The notes beneath the pieces are model-generated. The model was not told the origin of the DNA and did not search any database. It saw only the letters and a program-made list of their open reading frames with translations. Positions 12,514-22,016 of a stretch of DNA of 64,000 nt are shown here, piece after piece (the stretch's first letter is position 1; each line of letters starts with the position of its first letter). This stretch comes from Antedon mediterranea (Eukaryota > Echinodermata > Crinoidea > Comatulida > Antedonidae): positions 8,287,001-8,351,000 of the forward strand of contig NC_092680.1 in the NCBI RefSeq assembly GCF_964355755.1, written 5' to 3'. The position numbers and the translations under genes were made by a program.

Positions 12514-13106
12514 GTAAGTACAGCAGTGTAATCATGTACTCATTTTACGCTGGCAGTGGGAACATAAAGTATTTGTAACAGGAAACCTAATATTATACCT
12601 CAATAATCAATTCAATCTTGCAAATAATAAATAAGAAAATTGTTAACAGTTTTCTCTTTGACTTCCTGAGAACATTTGGTTTCTGTAAAGCTATTGCCAA
12701 CAGTTCAATTGTCCGCTCGATGAATCACCATCCTCGAAAATTCATCTATACAAACAAAATGTCATTTGGTATTACTATTGTACACTTATTAAATCATTAA
12801 ATTGGTTCCCAGTTTCAGTTGTGTATTGTATCCATAGTTGTATTGGACATTTTCTTGTCTAATATCCTTGTGACTTTATGTAATTGGCAATTACATGCAA
12901 AGTTTAAGTTTAGATCTTTAAAAAAGATATAAAATCTTCCATGCATGTCCACTCTGAATAAGATTTGATCTGAAGTTTAGTCTTGTATCCATCAAACATT
13001 AAATGTTTTTGTAATTAAGTATATTCGTAATCGGAAATTCTATAGAGACACTTACATTCTAGTTATTTTAAACTGCTTTGGCTGTTTAGTTTAATGGGGC
13101 ATTCTA

Positions 13107-13466
13107 TTGATTCTTGGCAGAGTCTGTCGATTATTGGGAGATTTTGTTGATTGCTGCGGATTCTGTCGATTGTTGGAGGTTCTGTCGATTGTTGGAGGTT
13201 CTGTCGATTGTTGGAGGTTCTGTCGATTGTTGGAGGTTCTGTCGATTGTTGGAGGTTCTGTCGATTGTTGGAGGTTCTGTCAATTGTTGGAGGTTCTGTC
13301 GATTGTTGGAGGTTCTGTCGATTGTTGGAGGTTCTGTCGATTGTTGGAGGTTCTGTCGATTGTTGGAGGTTCTGTCGATTGTTGGAGGTTCTGTCGATTG
13401 TTGGAGGTTCTGTCGATTTTTAGAGTTTTGTTTATTGCTGGGGATTTTGTTGTGACCCTAATGTTG
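13107..13466. repeat. 19-bp minisatellite (13 near-identical units plus decayed edges)
   Basis: The unit TTGGAGGTTCTGTCGATTG repeats about 13 times between roughly 13160 and 13420 with one or two substitutions (a single CAATTG variant). Degenerate copies lie on both sides. Because 19 is not divisible by 3, all three plus frames read the same 19-residue cycle and remain open, and a minus frame does too. Related decayed phrases (TTGAGGTTCATTCT twice, TGGAGGTTCTGATGATGG, GGGTTCTGTTGATTG) reappear at 16886-17015, on the other side of the inserted LINE. Confidence 0.95.
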
Positions 13467-16400
13467 TAAACTTTAATCATTATTGTAAACTGGTAAAATA
13501 CTTTTATTGCAACTTTTGGGTTGAATTATACAAAAATATATACTTAGACTTAAATGAAAAAAATATATCAAATCCATCAACGATATAAATCAAAAAAACA
13601 CAAAAACATCGAACAACAGACAAAATGAAGTCAAGTCAGGGAACGAAGCGACTGTGCAGGGATATATAAATATGCTTACCACTTGTGAAAGAGACCAAAG
13701 TTTACAATAAAATTTTTTGATCGTTCCGTTTTTATTTTTGGAATGCAAAATTCTTTAACTTGTCTTAAATTGTATCTAGATTTAGGCGCTTTTGGAAGAA
13801 GGTGATGAAGTCTATGGGAAGGGTTTTTAAGTTTCTGATAGTAATCCTTGCACAGTCTAGTTCGACGTTCACATAGCACAGGCACATTACATTGAGCCAT
13901 TGCTTTGTTGTAACTGAGCTCTGGGAACATGATTCTAAGCGCCCTTCGTTGGATACTTTCCAGTTGGTCAGACTGCAATTTAGTTAAGCACGTTCCCCAA
14001 ACGGGGACGGCGTATTCTAGTACAGGTCTGATAACACAACAATAGAAATAGCATAAGGCTTGGGCGTCTAGACCGGACCGGCGCAATTGTTTAAGGAAAT
14101 ATAACCGTGAGTTTGATTTAGCTATCAAAGAATCAATATGGGGTTGCCATGATAAATTGTCACATATAATAATTCCAAGGAGCTTAGTACGGCAAACCTG
14201 GTTAACACTACATTTATTAATAATTAGAGGATTAAATATCGACTTGTTTTTCTTACAACTCACAATTAATTCACATGTTTTTTTAGCATTGAGGGTCATA
14301 TGGTTAAGCCGAGTCCATGCAAGGGCCGAGTTAGCTATATTTTGCAAGTTACTATTGGACAGTTTAGACACCCTTTCGAAAACAGTAGTATCATCCATAA
14401 ATTTAACACATGGTTTACCATTTAAAAGGTCATTGATAAAAATAATAAACATAATAGGGCCAATCCACGACCCCTGGAGTATGCCTCCGTTTGGCGATAG
14501 CCATTCAGAAAGACTATCACCAATTTTAACACGTTGTTGTCGGTTATACAGGAAGGCATTAACCCATCGGATCAGGTGACTATCAACCCCCAGCGCAATG
14601 AGTTTGTTTAAGAGAATTTTGTGGTCGATCAAATCGTAGGCCTTTTTAAAATCCAATAATAAAACTCTAACCTCTTCGCCCGCATCAGTGGCAAGGAAAC
14701 AAACATTAAGGAATTCAATTAAGGCGTCAACCGTAGAAACACCTTTACAACAACCAAATTGGTTTAGGTTAATCTTATCCTTAACTTGGTGCCAGATCAT
14801 TTCACCCACTAGGCTCTCAATTACCTTTGCCATTATAGGAGTTAAAGCTATTGGGCGGAGATCACTTTCGACCAACTTTGGGGGAAACACTTTTGGGATT
14901 GGGACAATATTGGCTCGTTTCCATTCTTGGGGAACCCATCCGTTTCTAACACTTGAGTTAGCAATAGCACATAAAGGACCACTAAGAATCTCAGCACCCT
15001 CTTTAAACACCCAGGGGGGAAGGTCATCTGGACCAGGGGCTTTATTACATTTAATTTGATTAAGTTTAATCCTGACAGTTTCCAGCTCTATGATAAGGTG
15101 ACTAGGGATTTCATCAATATCTAATAGTGGATCTAGGGGAGGGAGGGGTTTAAATTCCGTGGTCAATGAGGCAAAAAATTGATTAATTTTATTTGAAAGC
15201 AAGGTGTTATTGCCGTTACACAGCAAATTTGACATTCCTACAAGTGCATGATTTTCTTTGCATCCTAGATTGAGAAACCTTTTGGTGTGTTTCCACCAGG
15301 ATCGGGAATCCGAATTCAAGAGCTTAGCTACATTGTTTTTGTAAAAAGATTTACGTAGGGATTTTGACATCCGGTTAACTTTGTTTCTCAGTGAGCGGAA
15401 CTCAATAAGATTTCCTTCCTTAAAAGCAATTTGACGTTTACGAATAAGATTCTTATATTTGGAAGTAACCCAGGGTTTATCCATCACATACTGTGTTAAG
15501 GGAACAAGGGGAAAATGATGGTTAAATAAAGATTGTAACTTATCATTAAAAAACTTAAATTGACTATAACAATCATTTAACTTATACATATCATGCCATC
15601 TAATACTACAAATGTCCTCAAAAAACAAAAGTTTATTGTTCTGTTTAAACAACCTCTTAAGGCTCTTGTTAGTGTAGTAGTGATCAAGTTTCACATTTGC
15701 GACCGGCTTGCAGATAACTACCCTATGGTCCGAAAGGCCAAGAGGAGGCTCGGTGATAGGGGCCAAATAAAACTCTCCCAATGACGTATAAAACAAATCG
15801 AGAATCGCTTCCTTTCTTGTGGGTATTTTAACTAGTTGCTTTAGCGGGAACTTTACCAATTTATAGTCCTTCATGCGGTTAAAATCACCAGTAATCACGA
15901 TGCCGGTTTCCGGGTGCTTTGAGCACACATAATCAAGACTGTGAATAATATGGTTGCACATTTCTAAATCATTTGAATTTGGAGGGTGGTAGATCAATCC
16001 TATGGTTATATTCGCGATTTTGCGTGGCAAGCGTTTGGGACGAATGGTTATCCATATACTCTCGAATGCTTCATCCTTAATTTCTGACCAAACTTTATAA
16101 GGAATTGAGTCTTTCACATATACGACTACTCCTCCGCCTCTTCTATCGCCTGGTCTATCTGATCTAATAAGAGAGTAGCCTTCAATTTCCACAATCGTAT
16201 TTAAAATAAATGGTTTGAGGTGAGTTTCCGTAATTGTAATGATGTCGTAGGCAGATTGTTTAACTCTATGGACAAGTTTGTCCATTTTGTTTGGTAGCGA
16301 TAGAGCATTAGTACTAAAAAACGAAGGAAAATTCCACCCAGTATATTGTTGAGCGAGATGAACAAGGTTGTTAGGGTTACATCCTCTGGAACCTTTTCCA

Positions 16401-16885
16401 CACTGCCTATGGTTATGTCTTGAGGATATCCTAACTGGTATTACTCTCTGTTTGAATCTACCTCCACGACAACCGCGATGGTGGGTGGCTAGAATTCCCA
16501 GCTCTTTAAGAGAAACGAATACATCCTTGCTTAGTTTAGCGTCGGAATACTTATAGCCTGCGATACGCTCTCTACTAAAACACATTGTTATGCAAATGAG
16601 GATCACTGGAATGTTCCGTCAGGACAAGCTTCTCCACCACTGCAACGTTTCCGGCGAATCCGAGATGTTATATGTACCAACAATGGGCCTAGCTTTACAA
16701 TTCTTGACAATTTTAAGACAGCACAAACAAAGTTTCACCAAACAAATCACATAACCACAAACAGACAGTTAAATGCAAACAGAATATCCACACCAAACAT
16801 CAAATAAGAAAACAAAAAAAGCATGAAAATAATTATTTTCTTCGCTGCCAGATAGGGCGCGTCTGTACCGGATTACGTCCGTAGA
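13467..16885 (-). mobile_element. Full-length CR1-like LINE inserted in the minisatellite
   Basis: One long ORF spans APE endonuclease plus reverse transcriptase. A short 5' leader (about 16586-16885) and a 3' UTR with an AATAAA-containing AT-rich tail (13467-13675) flank it on the minus strand. The octamer TAATGTTG occurs at 13459-13466 and again at 16886-16893, a good candidate target-site duplication that defines the ends. The host minisatellite continues in decayed form beyond both ends. The element lies antisense to mef2, inside its largest intron. Confidence 0.82.
13676..16585 (-). CDS. LINE ORF: APE endonuclease + reverse transcriptase (CR1/jockey group)
   Basis: The product is a predicted 969-residue retrotransposition protein. 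The first ATG is at 16585; an upstream GTG would add seven residues. A basic N-terminus (RGCRGGRFKQR, about residues 38-50) precedes an APE-type endonuclease at about 90-300 with STNALSLPNK, ITITETHL, GDRRGGGVVVY, TGDFNRM and LGLSDHRVV, so the E, D, N, S, D and H positions are present. The RT domain (about 510-790) shows LRPIALTPIMAKVIE, LLLDFKKAYDLIDH, GILQGSWIGP and the catalytic KFMDDTTVFE, with Phe-Met-Asp-Asp instead of the usual YADD or FADD. A C-terminal YNLRQVKEF...KTERSKNF block is typical of CR1-like LINEs. There is no RNase H. No frameshift or stop is seen, which suggests a recent insertion. CR1 versus another jockey-superfamily clade is uncertain. Confidence 0.88.
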   Translation of the reverse strand: MCFSRERIAGYKYSDAKLSKDVFVSLKELGILATHHRGCRGGRFKQRVIPVRISSRHNHRQCGKGSRGCNPNNLVHLAQQYTGWNFPSFFSTNALSLPNKMDKLVHRVKQSAYDIITITETHLKPFILNTIVEIEGYSLIRSDRPGDRRGGGVVVYVKDSIPYKVWSEIKDEAFESIWITIRPKRLPRKIANITIGLIYHPPNSNDLEMCNHIIHSLDYVCSKHPETGIVITGDFNRMKDYKLVKFPLKQLVKIPTRKEAILDLFYTSLGEFYLAPITEPPLGLSDHRVVICKPVANVKLDHYYTNKSLKRLFKQNNKLLFFEDICSIRWHDMYKLNDCYSQFKFFNDKLQSLFNHHFPLVPLTQYVMDKPWVTSKYKNLIRKRQIAFKEGNLIEFRSLRNKVNRMSKSLRKSFYKNNVAKLLNSDSRSWWKHTKRFLNLGCKENHALVGMSNLLCNGNNTLLSNKINQFFASLTTEFKPLPPLDPLLDIDEIPSHLIIELETVRIKLNQIKCNKAPGPDDLPPWVFKEGAEILSGPLCAIANSSVRNGWVPQEWKRANIVPIPKVFPPKLVESDLRPIALTPIMAKVIESLVGEMIWHQVKDKINLNQFGCCKGVSTVDALIEFLNVCFLATDAGEEVRVLLLDFKKAYDLIDHKILLNKLIALGVDSHLIRWVNAFLYNRQQRVKIGDSLSEWLSPNGGILQGSWIGPIMFIIFINDLLNGKPCVKFMDDTTVFERVSKLSNSNLQNIANSALAWTRLNHMTLNAKKTCELIVSCKKNKSIFNPLIINKCSVNQVCRTKLLGIIICDNLSWQPHIDSLIAKSNSRLYFLKQLRRSGLDAQALCYFYCCVIRPVLEYAVPVWGTCLTKLQSDQLESIQRRALRIMFPELSYNKAMAQCNVPVLCERRTRLCKDYYQKLKNPSHRLHHLLPKAPKSRYNLRQVKEFCIPKIKTERSKNFIVNFGLFHKW

Positions 16886-17015
16886 TAATGTTGAGGTTCA
16901 TTCTCACTGTTGAGGTTCATTCTGAAGAGCTTCAAACTTGATGTGTGTGTGGTGATTCTGTTGATTGTACCTGGAGGTTCTGATGATGGTTAGGGTTCTG
17001 TTGATTGCTAGCCAT
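16886..17015. repeat. Decayed right-hand remnant of the 19-bp minisatellite
   Basis: It contains TTGAGGTTCATTCT twice, then GTGATTCTGTTGATTG, TGGAGGTTCTGATGATGG and GGGTTCTGTTGATTGC. These are recognisable but mutated copies of the unit found at 13107-13466. The most economical reading is that the LINE landed near the array edge and split it. Confidence 0.6.
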
Positions 17016-17080
17016 TCATAAAATATATGAACAGAATTGCATTACAAATTTGAATGTGGTATTTAGTTTTCAAATCAATA

Positions 17081-17445
17081 GAGTATCACGGTATGACGAT
17101 AGAGGGCGCTGAATTGTTGCTAGCCAACCAAAAAATGCGTTCAGCACTACTATGTTGATAAACAGTAAAGATCTGTATTTCTATCAAATTACGTATCTTA
17201 GCTTGATTTTTTTAAACTTAAACTGTAGTTAAAGAATAGATAGATTATTAAAACAAATATTTAGTGATCTTTTGAAATTTTAGTTTGTTTTTATTGAAAA
17301 TTATTTTTAAAATGACTACTTCAATAAGCCTATTCCAAACCATTGGTTCACTTTGGAGTCACTCAGGCAGGCTGAACGCATTTTTGGTTGCGCTAGTAAC
17401 CACGCAGAGCCACCTACCGTCGTGATGTCAGCACCGTGATACTCT
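17081..17445. mobile_element. MITE with GAGTATCACGG termini, TA target site
   Basis: The ends read GAGTATCACGGT and its reverse complement, flanked by TA on both sides (17079-17080 and 17446-17447), as expected for a Tc1/mariner-type non-autonomous element. Inverted symmetry continues inward with gaps: the left interior has GCTAGCCAACC and AAAATGCGTTCAGC, and the right interior has the complementary CTGAACGCATTTTTGGTTGCGCTAG. No coding capacity is seen in 365 bp. Confidence 0.85.
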
Positions 17446-18423
17446 ATATGATATGATTTTCCTAATAAATCCAATACTTATCATCAAATACAATAATAGG
17501 TGATCCACACAAGTTTTATGTAACTGGTTTAGGTTTTGTGTGTGTTTATAGAGAAGTTGATATTATAATAACAATGTTTATTAAACATGACAATAAAGAA
17601 CAATGTTTAAAAGATTATTCCTATAACAATTAGGATGGGATTTCCAAGTATTGAATAAGGTGGTGGTGGGATTCTAAAGAATTTGTGGTTAGTGTACATA
17701 CAGGTTTGTGGTAAAGATGGGATATTTCTTGTCTACCTACACTGTACAAATAGAAAATACTGTCGTTTCCTCAGTAAAATGATAATCAATAACCATTAAT
17801 AAACATTGATGGAAGGGTATGCTTTCTAATACAACATCAATCAATCATTTCCACATTTACTGTATTCAGTTTAAAATAATAATTGGGACCACCATTAGAA
17901 AAAAAAGCTTGTCTCATGAGGGCCCCTACAATACATATAATACATATGAAAACATTTGCAATTTGCATTAATTAATTTACCACATTGGATACTATGTGTC
18001 AATCAAATATTAATTATCTGTACAGTGAACAATGATTAAACATACAATGTATGTTGTATAATTATGTATACACTAGATAAATATGTCTTAGAAATAAATG
18101 AATAAATTGGAGTAATGCCATAATCCTCACTGTATTTACTCGGTTAAAATAACAAACATCAATGACAATAATATTAAAACAAAATAACATAGTATGTCCT
18201 AATTAATACTGCTAGTTTGTTTAGTTGCATTATTGTATACTGTATGTTGTATACATTGTTTGTTTATACCGTAATGATTGAATATAAAGAAACACCTTTT
18301 TTCTGAGTTTGGTATTGGGAATTGATAGTTGCCCCTGTGCAAACAGCACGTTTTTCATATCTCATATAAAGCAGCTTGTTCGATTTTAAAATTACAACCA
18401 TTTAAGGAACGAAAAACCAAATT

Positions 18424-18880
18424 ATGTATTACGGTAAGTTTGGTACTTCTTTCATTAATTCTGAATTTAAAGAATGGTTACCACCCCTAAGAGAAGAAAC
18501 CCATAAGTACGATTTAAGAAATAGGAAACACCATACGATCCCCAGTGTCAAAACAGAAAGATACAAACGTAGCCCCATTCCCTACCTCGTAAATATTTTA
18601 AATAACCGGGCCTAATGCAATTTACTACAATTCATATTCACGGGGCAATTTTATATTATTCAATATCAGACAGTTCTAAATTTCTGTTTTAATAATTGTA
18701 TTTTATTATATAATGTATATTTTAAATTGTAATTGTATGTTTGTTTTGATTAATGGAGATGTTAATTTTAATGTTAAATATTTTTATATTATGAATCCAA
18801 TTTTTATAAATTGTCATTGTTTTAATTCAGTTTTTTTTAACTGCAAGAACAATTGAAATAAATAAACCTTGATATATATA
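18424..18880 (+). mobile_element. 5'-truncated CR1-like LINE, 3' end only
   Basis: An open segment to the stop at 18613-18615 encodes about 60 residues with LPPLREETHKYDLRNRKH followed by IPSVKTERYKRSPIPYLVN. This is the same C-terminal layout as the full LINE at 13676-16585 (LLP..., YNLR, KTER), from a different and diverged family in the opposite orientation. An AT-rich 3' UTR follows and ends near an AATAAATAAACC plus (TA)n tail at about 18850-18880. Severe 5' truncation is normal for LINE insertions. The exact left boundary is unclear and could extend up to 18300. Confidence 0.72.
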
Positions 18881-19167
18881 TAAATCTTTTGTTACTATAT
18901 TAACATTGTTTGTTCTCCGTCCTTGCCATTTAATATATCGCGTACCTGCCTACAGATCTTTTATATGAATGAAAGTAAATTATATGTGTTTATGATTTAA
19001 CCTTTAGGCCTAATTCCTTTTTAAATATTTTTGTAACCAACTTAAACAACAACATTTGCCTGTGTAAATGCTGTATTTTTTGTTACAATTGGAGTGATTA
19101 TCATATTGTTATTGAGAACTTATTTGTTAATACAAATGCTTGAGCATGTATTTCTAGGAAGACCCAG

Positions 19168-19197
19168 CAGCATAAAGAAGCTGACGAATGGCGCATT
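19168..19197 (+). other. Candidate 30-nt microexon in mef2 (speculative)
   Basis: CAG CAT AAA GAA GCT GAC GAA TGG CGC ATT (QHKEADEWRI) lies between an AG (GACCCAG) and a GTAAGC donor. It is phase 0 and divisible by three, so it would insert cleanly between SMLPH and GQLND of MEF2. A second acceptor three bases later (CAGCAG) would give a nine-residue version. The site matches the position of the vertebrate beta exon, a small charged insert. The polypyrimidine tract is poor, and the surrounding sequence could instead belong to a repeat. Confidence 0.2.
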
Positions 19198-19379
19198 GTA
19201 AGCGCAAGGTCAATCGTTGGTTTCCTTCCTTTTCTTTGATCAAATCCAGTACAGGTTGAATTTTAGCCAATATGACGAAAAAAGAAAGTACTGTATATGT
19301 TAGTTTTTGTTATAGTATTTTATAGAAATTTTAATATTAATATTAACAATTTTACATTTTCTAAAGCAGGACTTTTTCT

Positions 19380-19525
19380 TAACATTCCAAAGGCCTCTAA
19401 TTCTTTCCCACCATGCATTCGGGAACCAAAAAAGTGCCCCTTACTGTTTCCCCTAAATATGTTATGTGAAAGTGTCCCCTTATAGGGGGGTCCTGAAGGA
19501 GGAGTTTTACTGTAATATACAAAAA
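19380..19525 (-). repeat. Dispersed repeat ending TACAGTAAAACTCCTCC-like
   Basis: On the minus strand the segment starts TTACAGTAAAACTCCTCCTTC and continues with short phrases such as AAGGGGACACTTTC and AGTAAGGGGCAC. This style (CAGTAAAACTCC followed by repeated AGGGGACA) is common in dispersed metazoan repeats. Similar language recurs at about 43390-43600, 49870-49990 and 51195-51350. I do not recognise the family. Confidence 0.4.
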
Positions 19526-21479
19526 ATGTTGTTGTTAATGTGATCATTTTCTGTGTTACCAAGAACTATGCAGCCAAGAAAAAATCAACTAAAATTTGTA
19601 TCATTTTTAAAACAACAATAGCAAATAAAAAAATATTTTATTAGATGTTCAAGGCTTTGCAAACACTAATAAAATTCAATATTTACACAATGAATGACTT
19701 TTATGTATTTGCATGGTATAATAGTCATATTAAAAAGTTTATTGATAGTAAATACACTTTTCTATGAAAATATTTTATGTTAGAGTGTATTTTTCTGTGT
19801 CCTAAATTTTCAATTCTTTTTATGCAAAAAAAAAACTGATTGTAGCTACAAAAATCCAACTGAGCTGTTGAGCTACCCATAACGATGTTACCCAAGTACA
19901 GTAGTATTTTAGTTATTACCAAACATTAAAAATATATGTGCACAATTACATTACATGCACACATTTGTTATTAGTTTAATAACATGATTTTATTTTACAG
20001 TATAGTTTAAACAATGAAACATATTTTTGAAAGAGTACGGGCGACTTATATATTTAGGTTTATAGTTCTTCTGTCGTAATCATAATGGCTTCAAGACTTT
20101 ATTCTTGCTCTTTAGAGTCTGATAATTTAATCAATAATAATCAATAAAAGAAAACAATTACAGCCATAAACCACATGATCACAAAGACTGTAAACCACCA
20201 CCCATCAATTATGTTATTACCCTTTATATATCTGTACCCTATATAACTGATAACTAGCACATGGTCTTATGACCGACATTCTCATAGACAATAACTCATG
20301 AGGTTATGTGTGAGTATTGAATTTACTGTTATTTTATTAAAAACTCCTAAAAACCAGAACATTACAGAGGTCCCCAAATTCTTTCCTACTTTCGATGCAG
20401 GCTAATTGTTGCATTAGAAAACCTAGACATTTTATACTGGCACAAGTACGTGCACTGTGGACTTATTTTCTTGTCATTTGATTAGATGATTGTGGCTCGA
20501 ATGATATTAAATGTCCTATTGCATTCCTAATGATGTCAGCGAGAGTGCAATGTTGTTATACTGTACTTTCGTTTTGAATGTTCACAGTGAGTGACAAGAG
20601 GCTAGGCTGTTGTTCACTAATCACGTATCAAGTGTACACGGTCTATAATTGTTCTACCCTGCGTCCAAAATTGAAGCGCTGCCTCTTCAAATAGTGTGGG
20701 CCTACTGTAGCTTAGTTAAAAGTAGTATGAATGTTTTATATTCGTGCAATTTTAAATTATGAAATAACTAACTATATATTGTCTGAAGTAATACACATTC
20801 AAGCCATATTCTGTCAGTACAACTATGAGTCTTTTTTAATTAGAACCTGTTAAAAGTTGTAGATGTGCCTGCAACTATTCATCTACTTAAACTTGATAAA
20901 CAGCATGGTAGCTGTCACTTGGTTATTTTACTATTGTGGTTGGCTTCATGTAAAATTCTTCTACCTACCCCTTCTCATTTGGAGGGTTAGGGTTAGAGTT
21001 AATGTTAGATTTTTCATTAGGATAGAAATCAACAAGAGTTAATCCAACTATGGTTTTAAGTTTGTATTTATACAAATGGTTGTATGAATTATTCTTTATC
21101 GGTTCGGTTATCAAGTTGTATAGTTCATTTGGTCTCTTGTTGTTGTTGAATAGCTTATGTGCTCTTTATCAACCAAAAGAAGGTAAATCATCTGGATTAT
21201 CACTTTTATTCTTGGATTTCAATTTGCATTTGGCATTTTGGTGACTTTAGATTAAAATTACTTATTAAACTATACCATACTGTGCAAGTTTGAACTATCT
21301 GAAGCTTTTTGTGTTTAAGTACAGTGTACCCTACCAATCATTTTTATCATAAATTTCTACATCTTATTTGTACTAAATATTAAAAATCACGTTTGGCATA
21401 ATTTATAAGTTAGTGTAAATAGTATTACCGTATATGAACGAATATTATTGTTTAACTCTAAAATATTTATATTTTTTAG

Positions 21480-21591
21480 GGTCAACTCAACGATGGTACA
21501 TTAGCAACACCGACAGTTTCTTTAGCAACACCTAGCAACCCACAGGGAGCACCGAATTATCCATCAGCAATGCCAACAGCATACCAACCAG
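21480..21591 (+). CDS. mef2: MEF2 exon with LATP...SAMPTAY block
   Basis: This is a 112-nt exon with acceptor ATTTTTTAG and donor GTAATA. It starts in phase 0 and ends in phase 1. It encodes GQLNDGTLATPTVSLATPSN then PQGAPNYPSAMPTAYQP plus a split Gly. Vertebrate MEF2C has LATPVVSVTTPS followed by a Gly/Pro linker and YSAMPTAYNT at the same place, so order and spacing are conserved. TP and SP pairs are candidate MAP-kinase sites; in vertebrates the paired Thr of this block are p38 targets and activate transcription. Confidence 0.95.
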
Positions 21592-21865
21592 GTAATAACA
21601 ACCACCAGAAATATCTGAGCATGAGCAGAACTGCACAGTCGTGTGAAGCACTAGTGTCTATTTTATAATACAATTTTTGTTTTTTGCCAATCTATAATTT
21701 GTATCCAACCCTATTGTTAAATTATCAATTACAGGATATGAACTAAATTCCATGCTTTCTAAACTACATCTTAATGTGAACAAATTTGTATTTGAAGGCT
21801 TACTGTAGCTAATGCTTCTTTATAACCATGAAAAAAATCTTATATATTATTTGTGTTGCTTCTAG
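21592..21865 (+). other. mef2 intron (274 bp)
   Basis: This is a short intron with donor GTAATA and acceptor TTGCTTCTAG. It is AT-rich and no other feature is seen. Confidence 0.85.
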
Positions 21866-22016
21866 GGGGAGAGTTTCAACTGAATAGTGCAAACATAGCT
21901 CATATGCAGAATAGTTTTGATGGTCAACAGATGATTTCCAGTTGGCAGCATTCTCCACATCATCAAGGACCTCTGACGGCTGCAGTCCAAGCTGCAGGGA
22001 TCTCCCATCATCCACT
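21866..22016 (+). CDS. mef2: MEF2 exon with LNSANIAHMQ and SSWQ block
   Basis: This is a 151-nt exon, acceptor TTCTAG, donor GTAAGA, entering in phase 1 and leaving in phase 2. It encodes GGEFQLNSANIAHMQNSF, then SSWQHSPHHQGPLTAAVQA and ISHHP. Vertebrate MEF2C has YSLTSADLSALQGF followed by VSAWQQHHLGQAALSSLV in the same order. The Leu-x-Ser-Ala-x-(Ile/Leu)-x-x-(Met/Leu)-Gln and Ser-x-Trp-Gln-His anchors are kept. It forms part of the activation domain. Confidence 0.93.

Larger units (their letters stand above)
12514..21479 (+). other. mef2 intron (8.97 kb) at the position of the vertebrate beta exon
   Basis: The intron runs from a GTAAGTA donor to an ATTTTTTAG acceptor in phase 0. In vertebrate MEF2A, C and D a small alternatively spliced acidic beta exon sits at exactly this junction. 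The intron carries the 19-bp minisatellite, the antisense CR1-like LINE, a 365-bp MITE, a LINE 3' fragment and a candidate microexon at 19168-19197. The rest (17450-18300, 19530-21470) is AT-rich with no supportable gene. Confidence 0.65.

Noticed and set aside
13107-13469. Three overlapping open frames of 90-120 codons and one on the minus strand
   Set aside because: They are all readings of the 19-bp minisatellite, which is stop-free in every plus frame; no gene signal outside the repeat.
14157-15059. Plus-strand frames of 140 and 123 codons
   Set aside because: Antisense shadows of the LINE ORF at 13676-16585.
20980-21010. GGGTTAGGGTTAG telomere-like run
   Set aside because: Only about two TTAGGG units; too short to call an interstitial telomeric repeat.
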